From Rhodothermales bacterium (lineage in GTDB: Bacteria; Bacteroidota; Rhodothermia; Rhodothermales; VXPQ01): 64,000 nt of DNA. The DNA is taken from NCBI GenBank assembly GCA_951812345.1, contig OX638295.1:2350965-2414964 (forward strand), given 5' to 3'. Below the pieces are notes generated by a model. That model had not been told where the DNA came from. It saw only the letters and a program-made list of their open reading frames with translations, and did no database searches. Position numbers and translations under genes: made by a program. Positions 44,936-54,308 of the stretch are shown one piece after another; within the stretch, counting starts at the first letter, position 1; each line of letters opens with the position of its first letter.

Positions 44936-46315
44936 TTGGACCCTGACACTGCTTCGTTACTCATTCTCCTGCAAAATGCGCCTGTATTGCTGAGCGGAAC
45001 ATTCGTGGCCGCCTGCATCATTGCGCTGCTCGCGCTTCTCCTGATGTCAGCGGTTTTCTCCGGTTCAGAGGTGGCGCTTTTTTCGCTCACCGGCCCGGCG
45101 AAAGCATCGCTTGCGGAAGCAGGCGACCGCGCGTCGAGGCGGGTGCTGAAACTTCTCGAACACCCCCGGCGGCTGCTCATCACGATTCTGATCCTGAACA
45201 CGGGAGCGAACGTGGCCGCCGCCATCGTAGCCGCCCTGCTGACCGCCAGGATCGCGGCGGCAATGGGATGGAGTTACACCGTCACGGTCGTTCTGGAAGT
45301 CGTGGTGCTGACCTTCATCATCCTCGTCATGAGCGAAATCACGCCGAAGTTGCTCGCGGTTCGCTATGCCGAAGCATTCAGCCGGACGGTTTCCGGACCG
45401 TTGGGGGCACTGCATCGCATCCTGTACCCTCTGTCCAACTTCCTGGCCCGCTCGACCCGATTCATGCGCGAGCGTCTCGAAACCGAAGGGACGCGCATCT
45501 CTCCGGAAGACCTGAAAACGCTCGCCGATGTAGGAGAGGCGCACGGCACCCTCGAAGAAGAGGAAAAAGAACTCATTTACTCGATCGTGGAGTTCGGGGA
45601 AACGTCCGTGCGGGAAATCATGGTGAGCCGCCTCGATGTCGTGGCGCTTCCGGTGACCTCCGACATCGGGGAAGCCCTCGCATTGATCCGCCACACGGGG
45701 CATTCGCGCATTCCGCTGTACGCCGATCACCTCGACAATATACTCGGCATCGTGTACGCCAAGGATTTGCTTCCCTACCTGCTGGGCGCTAATGGAGATA
45801 CACCCCTCGACTGGATGGATGTGGCCCGGCCAGCCATTTTCGTACCTCCGGGCAAGAAACTGGACGATCTGCTAAAGGATCTGCAAGCGAAAAAAACCCA
45901 TATGGCTGTGGTCGTCGACGAATACGGGGGCACGGCGGGACTGGTCACGCTCGAAGACATACTGGAAGAAATCGTGGGAGAAATCCGCGACGAGCACGAC
46001 GAAACCGAAGAGCAACTCTACGAGCGTCTTGACGACGCTACGTACTTGTTCGATGCGCGCATCGATCTCGACGACGTGAACGAATTGCTCGGCGCCTCGC
46101 TCGACACCGAAGCATACGACTTCGAAACGCTCGGGGGACTGATCTTCCACGAGACCGGGACGATCCCGGAGGAAGGCAATACCATGGAAATCGAGGGCCT
46201 TGTCATGCGGGTCGTAACGGTCGAGAACAACCGGATAGGCCGCGTGCACGTGCGGCGCGCTCTGCTTGCAGGGAAACAGGGAGGCGATGCAAACGCACCG
46301 GACAATCCGACCTGA
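44936..46315 (+). CDS. HlyC/CorC-family membrane protein (CNNM, CBS pair, CorC domain)
   Basis: 459 residues starting at a TTG; no ATG or GTG upstream is usable before the AGGAA at 44916. Order: four-helix DUF21/CNNM membrane domain (~1-190, with SAVFSGSEVALFS), two CBS domains (~205-330, MVSRLDVVALPV, ILGIVYAKDLLPYL, HMAVVVDEYGGTAGLVTLED) and a C-terminal CorC/HlyC transporter-associated domain (~370-440, TYLFDARIDLDDVNELLG, ETLGGLIFHETG). Implicated in Mg2+/Co2+ efflux or homeostasis in related bacteria. Not clearly operonic with its neighbours (111 and 74 bp gaps). Confidence 0.92.
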   Translation: MDPDTASLLILLQNAPVLLSGTFVAACIIALLALLLMSAVFSGSEVALFSLTGPAKASLAEAGDRASRRVLKLLEHPRRLLITILILNTGANVAAAIVAALLTARIAAAMGWSYTVTVVLEVVVLTFIILVMSEITPKLLAVRYAEAFSRTVSGPLGALHRILYPLSNFLARSTRFMRERLETEGTRISPEDLKTLADVGEAHGTLEEEEKELIYSIVEFGETSVREIMVSRLDVVALPVTSDIGEALALIRHTGHSRIPLYADHLDNILGIVYAKDLLPYLLGANGDTPLDWMDVARPAIFVPPGKKLDDLLKDLQAKKTHMAVVVDEYGGTAGLVTLEDILEEIVGEIRDEHDETEEQLYERLDDATYLFDARIDLDDVNELLGASLDTEAYDFETLGGLIFHETGTIPEEGNTMEIEGLVMRVVTVENNRIGRVHVRRALLAGKQGGDANAPDNPT

Positions 46316-46320
46316 GTCCA

Positions 46321-46351
46321 TTGTATAAGGCGCAAAAATTGCCTACCTTTA
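46321..46351 (+). promoter_or_regulatory. Probable purF promoter
   Basis: TTG at 46321-46323, a 20-base spacer and TACCTTTA at 46344-46351 fit the Bacteroidota -33/-7 promoter (TTG, TAnnTTTG). It lies 38 bp before the purF ATG. Confidence 0.45.
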
Positions 46352-46389
46352 GATCAGGCATGTGCCTCCCATCAATTAACCGCAGCCGA

Positions 46390-47871
46390 ATGCGTCAGAT
46401 ACGGGAGTATTGCGGCATTTTCGGGATATTCAACGCCGAGGATGCAGCGCGGCATACGTACTACGGGTTGCACGCTCTCCAGCACCGCGGTCAGGAGTCG
46501 TCAGGAATCGTCTCCTCTGCCTACGACGAAACGAAGCAGCGCCGCGTCATGCAGGCCCACCGGGGGCGGGGGCTGGTGCTGGACGTTTTCGCCGATCAGT
46601 CTCTCTTCGAAACCAAGCTGCTCGGCGCCGCCGCCATCGGGCACAACCGGTATTCCACGATGGGCGCCTCGGACAACAAGGCGAACATCCAGCCGTTTGT
46701 TGTCCATTACAAAAACGGCAACCTCGCCATTTCGCACAACGGCAACCTGTCGAACGCGCGCGAGCTGCGCCAGTCTTTCAGCGACCAGGGCACCCTGTTC
46801 CAGACAACCAGCGATACGGAACTGGTTCTCCATCTCATCGCACAAAGCCGGCGAAGCAAGCAAATCAACCAGATCAGGGACGCACTCGCCCAATTGGAAG
46901 GAGCTTTTTCGCTCCTTATCCTTACGGACGAAAGCCTCATCGCTATCCGCGACCCGAACGGATTCCGTCCTTTATCGTTGGGACGCCTGAACGAAACTTC
47001 GTGGTGCGTAGCCAGCGAAACCTGCGCCTTCGACCTGATCGGGGCCGAATACGTGCGCGACGTGGAACCCGGGGAAATCCTGGTGATCGACCGGGAAGGC
47101 GCCGAAACGGGGTCATTCCAGAGCTACCATCTGCCCCGGTCGAGCGATATTAGCCAGTGTGTGTTCGAATACGTGTATTTCTCGCGTCCGGATTCGCGGA
47201 TCTACGGAGAAATGGTGGACAAGGTGCGCCGGCAGATCGGCAAACAACTGGCGCGTGAGGTGCCGCTCCCGTCCACAAAGAAAGGAGAAAAGCACCCCAT
47301 CGTCATCTCTGTGCCCGACTCGTCCAACACGAGTGCGCTCGGGTATGTGAGCGAATGCCGAAAACAGGGCTATTCGGGGAAATTCGAGATCGGTCTCATT
47401 CGTAACCACTATGTGGGACGCACGTTCATTGCTCCCGGACAGGATCGGCGCGAAATGAGGGTGCGGTGCAAGTTCAATACGGTGGAAGGCGTACTGAAGA
47501 ATCGCATCGTCGTCATCGTGGACGACTCCATCGTGCGCGGCACGACGGCCCGGTATATCGTCAACATGATCCGTGAGGCAGGCGCGCGAGAAGTACATTT
47601 CCGGGTGGCGGCGCCTCCTGTGATCAACCCCTGTTACTATGGCATGGATTTCCCCAGCCACGACGAATTGTTTGCGCACGAGTTCAGTTCCGACAAAGAG
47701 CGTGCGGAATGGCTGGGTGTCGATTCGCTGGCCTACCTGTCCGTGGAGGGATTGATGAAGGCCGTGCGTAGCGCCAACCGGGGCGAGGCAGGCTACTGCA
47801 ATGCTTGTTTTACAGGAAAATACCCGGTGCCGGTGCACGCCCCGGTCGTCAAGGAAGAAAACGAGTGGTAA
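46390..47871 (+). CDS. purF: Amidophosphoribosyltransferase
   Basis: 493 residues from ATG 46390. The frame opens 23 codons earlier but the short propeptide MRQIREY before the catalytic CGIFGIF is family-typical; removal exposes Cys8 as the N-terminal nucleophile. Class II glutaminase domain: HNRYSTMG, SHNGNLSN, TTSDTELV. Phosphoribosyltransferase domain: PRPP loop VVIVDDSIVRGTT. Cysteines in SQCVFEYVY, INPCYYG and GYCNACF match the pattern of the iron-sulphur-containing (Bacillus-type) enzymes. Catalyses the first committed step of purine synthesis, PRPP plus glutamine to phosphoribosylamine. Monocistronic with its own promoter by appearance. Confidence 0.96.
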   Translation: MRQIREYCGIFGIFNAEDAARHTYYGLHALQHRGQESSGIVSSAYDETKQRRVMQAHRGRGLVLDVFADQSLFETKLLGAAAIGHNRYSTMGASDNKANIQPFVVHYKNGNLAISHNGNLSNARELRQSFSDQGTLFQTTSDTELVLHLIAQSRRSKQINQIRDALAQLEGAFSLLILTDESLIAIRDPNGFRPLSLGRLNETSWCVASETCAFDLIGAEYVRDVEPGEILVIDREGAETGSFQSYHLPRSSDISQCVFEYVYFSRPDSRIYGEMVDKVRRQIGKQLAREVPLPSTKKGEKHPIVISVPDSSNTSALGYVSECRKQGYSGKFEIGLIRNHYVGRTFIAPGQDRREMRVRCKFNTVEGVLKNRIVVIVDDSIVRGTTARYIVNMIREAGAREVHFRVAAPPVINPCYYGMDFPSHDELFAHEFSSDKERAEWLGVDSLAYLSVEGLMKAVRSANRGEAGYCNACFTGKYPVPVHAPVVKEENEW

Positions 47872-47917
47872 CGGATTAAGGATATTCCGATCAGAGCTGC
47901 TTCGCCCTGCGGGAGGC

Positions 47918-47942
47918 TTCGCAGACTTAATCAGAGTATCCG
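47918..47942 (+). repeat. Palindromic upstream element, copy 4
   Basis: CTTCGCAGACTTAATCAGAG followed by TATCC. The near left arm is degenerate, but GGATATTCCGAT (from 47880) could pair with ATCAGAGTATCC at 10 of 12 positions, and an extra ATCAGAG lies at 47890. It lies 86 bp before the DUF1553 gene and points toward it. Confidence 0.65.
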
Positions 47943-48028
47943 TAGGCATTTCTGGAGAATTTCTTACATTTTATTGGATGATTGCGCACCTTGCCCTCGA
48001 ATAATATCCCACATCGAATCTCTCGTCG

Positions 48029-50638
48029 ATGTTCTCCGCTCTACTGAGCCGATGGAACCTGACGGTCGCCGCCATACTGGCGGTGGGCGCCATTGCCTTG
48101 TGGGTGTCCAGGGCCGGTGGAAGCGAGGTGGATTTCAACGAGGACATCCGCCCGATTCTCAACGAAAACTGCGTAACATGTCACGGCGGCGTAAAACAGC
48201 AGGCGGAGCTAAGTCTTCTCTTTCGCGATGACGCACTCCAGCCTGCGGAATCGGGGAAGCACGCAATCGTACCGGGCCAGTCGGGAAAAAGCGAGCTCAT
48301 TCGACGGATCACGCATACCGATCCTGACGAGCGTATGCCCGCCGAGGGGCCGGCGCTCAGCGACAATGAAATTAACCTGCTGAAACGCTGGATCGACGAG
48401 GGGGCCGCCTGGGAGCCCCATTGGGCCTACGTGGCGCCGGAAACGCCGAATCTACCGGAAGTATCCGATCCCGCATGGCCGAACAATGACATCGACCATT
48501 TCGTGCTGGCCCGACTGGACCAGGAAAACCTGCGTCCGTCGCCGGAAGCGGATTGCAGCGTGTTACTGCGTCGCGTGAGTCTTGACCTGACGGGGCTGCC
48601 GCCGTCCCCGGAGGACACGGACCTCTTCTGCGCAGACCCCTCCGACATGTGGTATGAAGAAGCCGTCGACAAGCTGCTCGCTTCCCCGCGGTTCGGAGAA
48701 CGATGGGCGGGGTACTGGCTCGATCTGGCCCGCTACGCCGACTCGAACGGATACGAAAAAGACACCCCCCGCACGATCTGGAAATACCGCAACTGGGTGA
48801 TCGAGGCATTCAACGAGGACATGCCGTTCGACCGCTTCTCTACGGAACAGTTGGCCGGCGATATGTTGCCGGATCCCGGCACGAAGCAACTCATCGCCAC
48901 GGCGTTCCACCGGAACACGATGACCAATACGGAAGGCGGCACGGACGACGAGGAGTTTCGGATCGCCGCCGTCATGGACCGTCTGAACACCACCTTCGAA
49001 GTATGGCAGGGTACCACGATCGGATGCGTGCAGTGCCACGGGCATCCGTACGACCCGTTCCGGAGCGAAGAATTTTACGAACTCCTAAGCTTCTTCAACA
49101 ACACGGCCGATACGGACCTGGACAATAACGAGCCGAAACTCTACGAATTCGACGAACGGCCGGAAGAGGGCCGACGGCTTATTACCGAACTGGAGAAGTT
49201 GGAGCAGGAGATACATGCCGCCGTGAATCCCGACGATTTCGCGGCATGGACCCAACGCTTCGAGGAATACGCCCGGGATATAGACCGTCCTCCCTTCTTC
49301 GAGGGACGCGCCCTGTTCCCACCGGTCATTCGGATAGCGCAGAAAGAAGCCGACCGGCGCAGTCCGAACGATGTCTTCGTCCTGCGCAGCTTATTCATCG
49401 ACATGGATCCGGCCTTCGAGGCGATGCGTGCGGAGCGCTCCCGCCTGCAAGAAGCCGTGGCTGAACTGGAACCCCTTACCACGCCTATTATCCGGGAACT
49501 CCCGGCGGCCCTGGCGCGCACCACGCATATATTCGACCGGGGCAACTGGCTCGTGCACGGCGAACAGGTCGATCCCGACGTGCCCGATGCGCTACCGGCC
49601 TTTTCTGAGGACGCTCCAAGAAATCGTCTGGGCCTCGCGCAGTGGCTCTTCGACCCTGCCAACCCGCTCACGGCCAGGGTCGTGACGAACCGTTTCTGGG
49701 AGCAGCTTTTCGGAGCCGGCATTGTCGAAACGGTCGAGGATTTCGGGACGCAGGGCGAACTGCCTACACATCCTGAGTTGCTGGATGCTCTTGCCCTGCA
49801 ATTTTTGCAGGACTTCGGATGGAGCGTAAAGCAGTTACTCAAGGAAATCGTAACTAGCGCCACCTACCGCCAGTCGTCGCATATCTCGCCCGAATTGCTT
49901 GCCATCGATCCGGACAACAAATTGCTCGCCCGGGGGCCGCGTTTCCGGTTGACCGCCGAGCAGATCAGGGATCAGTCTCTCGCCGTCAGCGGACTGCTCA
50001 GCGACAAGATGCTGGGGGCCAGCGTGTTTCCCCCGCAACCACCGGGCCTCTGGACCAATCCGTACAGCGACCTCACGTGGGTAACGAGCGAAGGCGAAGA
50101 CCGCTACCGCCGCGCGCTGTATACCTACTGGCGCCGAACCGTCCCGTACCCGTCGCTGCTTGCTTTCGACGCCATGAGCCGGGAGTTGTGTACTTCCCGG
50201 CGCATCCGCACCAATTCGCCGCTGCAGTCGCTCGTGACGCTGAACGATCCCGTATATGTCGAAGCGGCCGTGGCGCTCGCCCGCCGCATGCAGGAAGAAG
50301 GATACAACACCCCCGAAGACCAGTTGCGGCAGGGATATCGCCTTGCACTGCAACGGGATCCGCCTGAAGAAGCGCTGGAACATCTGGTAACCCTCTACGA
50401 AACGGCCTTGGCTGACTACCGGCAACGTCCAGAGGCCGCCGCCGCGCTCGTTCACATAAAAGAGAATGCCTTCGCCGGATACGAAGAGACAGAGCAAACG
50501 GATTACGGCTCCGAACCGGCGTATACCGTGCCCAATCCGGCCCCGGCAGTGACGGGATCCGCTTCGCCGGAAGAAGGCGCCCTTGCCGTCGCGGCGAACG
50601 CCATCCTCAACCTCGATGCCTTTCTGACCAAAGAATAG
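48029..50638 (+). CDS. PSD1/DUF1549-DUF1553 cytochrome protein
   Basis: 869 residues with an N-terminal membrane or signal segment (LTVAAILAVGAIALWVS). A planctomycete-type cytochrome c motif CVTCH lies at 48-52 (ILNENCVTCHGGVKQQ). DUF1549 follows (~150-360, LRRVSLDLTGLPPSPEDTD, RFGERWAGYWLDLARYADS, and a second CVQCHGHPYDPF), then DUF1553 (~540-800, NPLTARVVTNRFWEQLFG, TYRQSS, FRLTAEQIRDQSLAVSGLL). The biochemical role is unproven, but these proteins almost always pair with a DUF1501 protein, as here (2-bp gap). Probably an exported redox-linked degradative complex for a complex organic substrate. Confidence 0.92.
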   Translation: MFSALLSRWNLTVAAILAVGAIALWVSRAGGSEVDFNEDIRPILNENCVTCHGGVKQQAELSLLFRDDALQPAESGKHAIVPGQSGKSELIRRITHTDPDERMPAEGPALSDNEINLLKRWIDEGAAWEPHWAYVAPETPNLPEVSDPAWPNNDIDHFVLARLDQENLRPSPEADCSVLLRRVSLDLTGLPPSPEDTDLFCADPSDMWYEEAVDKLLASPRFGERWAGYWLDLARYADSNGYEKDTPRTIWKYRNWVIEAFNEDMPFDRFSTEQLAGDMLPDPGTKQLIATAFHRNTMTNTEGGTDDEEFRIAAVMDRLNTTFEVWQGTTIGCVQCHGHPYDPFRSEEFYELLSFFNNTADTDLDNNEPKLYEFDERPEEGRRLITELEKLEQEIHAAVNPDDFAAWTQRFEEYARDIDRPPFFEGRALFPPVIRIAQKEADRRSPNDVFVLRSLFIDMDPAFEAMRAERSRLQEAVAELEPLTTPIIRELPAALARTTHIFDRGNWLVHGEQVDPDVPDALPAFSEDAPRNRLGLAQWLFDPANPLTARVVTNRFWEQLFGAGIVETVEDFGTQGELPTHPELLDALALQFLQDFGWSVKQLLKEIVTSATYRQSSHISPELLAIDPDNKLLARGPRFRLTAEQIRDQSLAVSGLLSDKMLGASVFPPQPPGLWTNPYSDLTWVTSEGEDRYRRALYTYWRRTVPYPSLLAFDAMSRELCTSRRIRTNSPLQSLVTLNDPVYVEAAVALARRMQEEGYNTPEDQLRQGYRLALQRDPPEEALEHLVTLYETALADYRQRPEAAAALVHIKENAFAGYEETEQTDYGSEPAYTVPNPAPAVTGSASPEEGALAVAANAILNLDAFLTKE

Positions 50639-50640
50639 CT

Positions 50641-52110
50641 ATGACCGATGCAGCGTACAGGGAGCGGCGTCTTGACGCACTCCACCGAATCACCCGGCGT
50701 CACTTTCTGAAAACCGCCGCCGCAGGCTTTGGCGGTCTGGCCCTGCCGACCCTCGCCGGGTGCGGCGCTGCCGATTCCGCGATCCGGGGCGCTGCGGACA
50801 GCGCCCGGGGACTCCACTTCGCCCCGCGTGCAAAGCGGGTCATTTTCCTGCACATGGCCGGTGCGCCGTCTCAACTCGAATTGTTCGACTACAAACCGGA
50901 ACTGCAACGCCTCGATGGGCAGTTGTGCCCGGAATCCCTGCTGGAAGGCAGGTTCTTCCCCTTCATCAAGGGAACGCCCAAGATGCTGGGGCCGCAAGCT
51001 ACGTTTGCGCAGCGCGGCGAGAGCGGCGCATGGGTTTCGGACATGCTCCCGCACTTCGCAAAGGTGGCCGATGAGGTAACTTTTCTCAAGGCGATGCACA
51101 CGGACGAATTCAACCATGCACCGGCGCAACTTCTGCTACACACGGGACATGCCCGTCCAGGGCGGCCCAGTATGGGATCCTGGGCCATCTACGGACTCGG
51201 CTCGGAGAACCAGAATCTACCGGGCTTCATCGTGCTGCTTTCCGGAGGCAAGCAGCCCGATGGCGGGCGCAGCGTATTCGGGAGCGGCTTTTTGCCCACC
51301 GTCTACGAGGGCGTACAGTGCCGCTCGCACGGCGACCCGGTGCTCTATGTGGGCAATCCCCAGGGCATGAGCCGCGAACTGCGCCAAAAGTCCATTGAAA
51401 CAATCAACGCGATCAACCAACGGGACTACGAGGAAGTCGGTGACCCCGAAACGCTGTCGCGCATGGCCCAGTACGAAATGGCTTTCCGCATGCAGATGTC
51501 CGTGCCGGAAGCCATGGACATCGAGGACGAACCGCAGTGGGTCCACGACATGTACGGCACGAAACCCGGCGCGGTCTCCTATGCGAACAACTGCCTGCTG
51601 GCGCGGCGGCTGGTGGAGCGGGGCGTGCGTTTCGTGCAGCTTTTTCACTGGGGATGGGATGCGCACGGCGCCAGCGCAGATGAAGCGCTCAACATCGGTT
51701 TCAAGGAGCGCTGCGACGAAACGGATCGCGCCACGACCGCCCTCCTGCTGGACCTCAAGCAGCGGGGTCTCCTCGAAGATACGCTCCTGGTATGGGGCGG
51801 CGAGTTCGGCCGCACGCCGATGCTGGAGAACCGCACCGGGGACGACAATCCCTTCGTGGGCCGCGATCATCACACGGACGTATACACCATGTGGGTAGCG
51901 GGCGGCGGCGTCAAGCGCGGGTTCACCTTCGGCGAAACGGATGAAATAGGGTACTCGGCCGTGAGGGACCGCGTACACATCCATGACCTGCAGGCAACCA
52001 TTCTGCACCTGATGGGCATGGATCACGAACGGCTGATCTTCGAACACCAGGGACGGGACTACCGCCTGACGGACGTACACGGAAAAGTAGTGCGGCAGAT
52101 CCTGGCGTAG
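50641..52110 (+). CDS. DUF1501 (sulfatase-fold) protein with Tat-type signal
   Basis: 489 residues. Twin-arginine motif TRRHFLKTAAAGF at about 18-30, then a lipobox-like TLAGC, so it is exported folded and probably lipid-anchored. The body is DUF1501: RVIFLHMAGAPSQLELFDYKP, AQLLLHTGHARPGRPSMGSW, FVQLFHWGWDAHG, VWGGEFGRTP and GRDHHTDVYTMWVAGGG, of the alkaline-phosphatase/sulfatase superfamily, with likely metal ligands in the GRDHH segment. Two bp after the DUF1553 gene, so the pair is co-translated. Hydrolase activity on a sulfated or phosphorylated compound is inferred only from the fold. Confidence 0.92.
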   Translation: MTDAAYRERRLDALHRITRRHFLKTAAAGFGGLALPTLAGCGAADSAIRGAADSARGLHFAPRAKRVIFLHMAGAPSQLELFDYKPELQRLDGQLCPESLLEGRFFPFIKGTPKMLGPQATFAQRGESGAWVSDMLPHFAKVADEVTFLKAMHTDEFNHAPAQLLLHTGHARPGRPSMGSWAIYGLGSENQNLPGFIVLLSGGKQPDGGRSVFGSGFLPTVYEGVQCRSHGDPVLYVGNPQGMSRELRQKSIETINAINQRDYEEVGDPETLSRMAQYEMAFRMQMSVPEAMDIEDEPQWVHDMYGTKPGAVSYANNCLLARRLVERGVRFVQLFHWGWDAHGASADEALNIGFKERCDETDRATTALLLDLKQRGLLEDTLLVWGGEFGRTPMLENRTGDDNPFVGRDHHTDVYTMWVAGGGVKRGFTFGETDEIGYSAVRDRVHIHDLQATILHLMGMDHERLIFEHQGRDYRLTDVHGKVVRQILA

Positions 52111-52141
52111 GGAGCGAAGCGGGACAAACCACGGAGCGAAG
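52111..52141 (+). repeat. Intergenic copy of the GGAGCGAAGCGGGACA repeat
   Basis: Immediately after the DUF1501 stop codon, GGAGCGAAGCGGGACAAACC is followed by a second GGAGCGAAG. The same unit is expanded in frame inside the ggt gene at 54679. Nothing else is seen in this 86-bp gap. Confidence 0.7.
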
Positions 52142-52196
52142 ACCGCCGGATCGCGCGCACGCGCAACCCTGGCGATTTTTCGGCCATCGAACCGGC

Positions 52197-53237
52197 ATGC
52201 ATATCGAAAACATTTCCCGCTGGAGACCGCCGCCGGAGTGGCCCCGGATCACCGTGATCGATGCGCACACGGCGGGCGAACCGCTGCGCGTGATCATCGA
52301 CGGCTTTCCTCCCCTCGAAGGCCATTCCATTCTGGCCAGACGGCGCCATGCGCAACAGCGCCTGGACCATCTTCGCCGGGCGCTTATGTGGGAGCCGCGC
52401 GGCCATGCGGACATGTACGGATGCCTGCTTACGGAACCGGTCACGGAGAAGGCGGACCTTGGGGTCCTGTTTCTGCACAACGAAGGGTACAGCACCATGT
52501 GCGGCCACGGGATCATCGCCGTGACCAGGGTGGCGCTCGAAACCGGCTTCCTTCCCAGGACCGATCCCGTCACCTGCGTGCGCATCGACACCCCGGCGGG
52601 CCTGATTACGGCCTTCGGGCATTGGGAAAACGGACAGGTACGGCGCGCCTCCTTCGAGAATGTGCCTTCGTACGTGGACAGTCTCGATCAGGTGGTGGAG
52701 GTTCCGGGATTGGGTTCCGTGCGCTACGATCTGGCTTTTGGGGGAGCGTACTACGCTTTTGTCCAGGCGGAAGAGGTCGGTCTCGCCTGCGAGGGGCGCC
52801 ATACGCCGGAACTCATTGCAACGGGTATGGCGATCAAGCACGCCATTATGGATAGCCGCACCATCCGGCATCCCTTCGAAGAAGATATGGGCTTCCTGTA
52901 TGGGACGATTTTCATTGGCCCGGCCGAGCATGACAGCTCGCACAGCCGGAACGTGTGCATCTTTGCCGAAGGCGAGGTGGATCGCTCCCCCACAGGTACG
53001 GGGGTCAGCGCACGAGCCGCCATCCATCATGCCCGTGGAGAGATTGCGCCGGACGAACCGCTGATTATCGAAAGCATCATAGGAAGCATGTTTACCGTGC
53101 GCGTCAAAGCCTCCACCACATTCGGTCCTCACGAGGCGATTATCCCGGAAGTGTCCGGAGAGGCCCATATCACCGGCCACAGCACATTTTGCCTGGACCC
53201 CGACGACCCTTTGCGTCATGGCTTTTTGCTACGCTGA
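52197..53237 (+). CDS. Trans-3-hydroxy-L-proline dehydratase (proline racemase family)
   Basis: 346 residues of the proline racemase fold (DAHTAGEPLRVIIDG at the start; FLHNEGYSTMCGHG). The first active-site Cys is kept (Cys102 in MCGHG), but the second is Thr266 in DRSPTGTGVSAR, where racemases and epimerases have Cys. Cys/Thr is the signature of trans-3-hydroxy-L-proline dehydratases, which form delta-1-pyrroline-2-carboxylate. The next gene (15 bp) encodes an ornithine-cyclodeaminase-family protein able to reduce that product to L-proline, supporting the assignment. Part of a likely hydroxyproline catabolic operon, possibly fed by the ggt product. Confidence 0.88.
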   Translation: MHIENISRWRPPPEWPRITVIDAHTAGEPLRVIIDGFPPLEGHSILARRRHAQQRLDHLRRALMWEPRGHADMYGCLLTEPVTEKADLGVLFLHNEGYSTMCGHGIIAVTRVALETGFLPRTDPVTCVRIDTPAGLITAFGHWENGQVRRASFENVPSYVDSLDQVVEVPGLGSVRYDLAFGGAYYAFVQAEEVGLACEGRHTPELIATGMAIKHAIMDSRTIRHPFEEDMGFLYGTIFIGPAEHDSSHSRNVCIFAEGEVDRSPTGTGVSARAAIHHARGEIAPDEPLIIESIIGSMFTVRVKASTTFGPHEAIIPEVSGEAHITGHSTFCLDPDDPLRHGFLLR

Positions 53238-53252
53238 CTAACCTGCGCCCGC

Positions 53253-54236
53253 ATGCCCCGGATTCGTTTGTTGTCCCGCGAGGATATCCGGCAAGCGCTG
53301 GATATGCCCACCGCCATTGCGCGCATGAAAGAAGCCTATGCCGCCTTGTCCGGCGGACGAGCCACGGCGCCCGTACGCCAGAGCCTGCCCATCCCTGAAC
53401 ACAAGGGGCAGGTCCTGATTATGCCGGCCTGGTTGCCATACACCGGGGCGGTCAGCGTTAAAATCGTATCAGCCTATCCGGAAAATCGGGGCCAGCAGTT
53501 GCCCTTCATCCAGGGCCTTGTGGTGGTGCTGGATGCAGCAGACGGCCGCCCCCTCGCCATCATGAACGGCGAATACCTTACGGCGCTGCGGACCGGAGCC
53601 GGAGCGGGACTGGCCACGGATCTGCTCGCGAAAAAGGACGCCGAGGTCGCCGCCATTTTCGGCCCCGGCGTGCAGGGGCGGACGCAACTGGAAGCCGTAT
53701 GTGCGGTGCGCGACATCCGGCGTACGTACGTTTTCGGGAGGACCCCCGAAAAAACCGGGGCGTTCGCCCGCGAAATGACGACGCTGCTGAACCATGAGGT
53801 GCTCCCGGCGACGGAGCCGGCCCAGCTGCGCGAAGCGGATATCGTATGCACCGCCACCTCGTCGCACACTCCGGTTTTTGCGCACGCGGATGTAGCCCCC
53901 GGCACACATATCAACGGCGTGGGTTCTTTCCGCCCCGACATGGCCGAAATCCCTGTGGAAACCATACAGGCGGCAAAAGTCGTCGTGGACCAGCGCGCAG
54001 CCTGTCTGTCCGAAGCGGGCGATATCATACAGCCTCTGAACCGGAAGCTCATCGACGAAAACCATATCCACAGCGAGATAGGCGAGATCGTCTCAGGGGA
54101 TGTGGCGGGGCGAACCTCGCCGGACGAAATCACCTTGTTCAAATCAGTGGGGAATGCCGCACAGGACCTGGCCGCAGCCGCGCATATAGTCAAGGAAGCG
54201 GAAAGACGCGGTTTGGGGGTGGAGGTGGAGGTGTAG
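53253..54236 (+). CDS. Ornithine cyclodeaminase/mu-crystallin family protein, probable pyrroline-2-carboxylate reductase
   Basis: 327 residues. Family features: substrate-side MPAWLPYTGAVSVKIVS and GEYLTALRTGAGAGLATDLL (~105), the NAD(P)-binding IFGPGVQGRTQLEAV (~132-146), CTATSSHTPVF (~205) and FKSVGNAAQDLAAA near the end. Members include ornithine cyclodeaminase, ketimine reductases and pyrroline-2-carboxylate reductases. Coupling to a trans-3-hydroxyproline dehydratase gene (15 bp upstream) favours NAD(P)H-dependent reduction of pyrroline-2-carboxylate to L-proline. Cytosolic. Confidence 0.88.
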   Translation: MPRIRLLSREDIRQALDMPTAIARMKEAYAALSGGRATAPVRQSLPIPEHKGQVLIMPAWLPYTGAVSVKIVSAYPENRGQQLPFIQGLVVVLDAADGRPLAIMNGEYLTALRTGAGAGLATDLLAKKDAEVAAIFGPGVQGRTQLEAVCAVRDIRRTYVFGRTPEKTGAFAREMTTLLNHEVLPATEPAQLREADIVCTATSSHTPVFAHADVAPGTHINGVGSFRPDMAEIPVETIQAAKVVVDQRAACLSEAGDIIQPLNRKLIDENHIHSEIGEIVSGDVAGRTSPDEITLFKSVGNAAQDLAAAAHIVKEAERRGLGVEVEV

Positions 54237-54308
54237 GGGGATGGTTGAAGTGCGCCATTCCACCCCCCTGCCTATATTGGCGGCGTAACACCCTGCAAAT
54301 CGAACCCG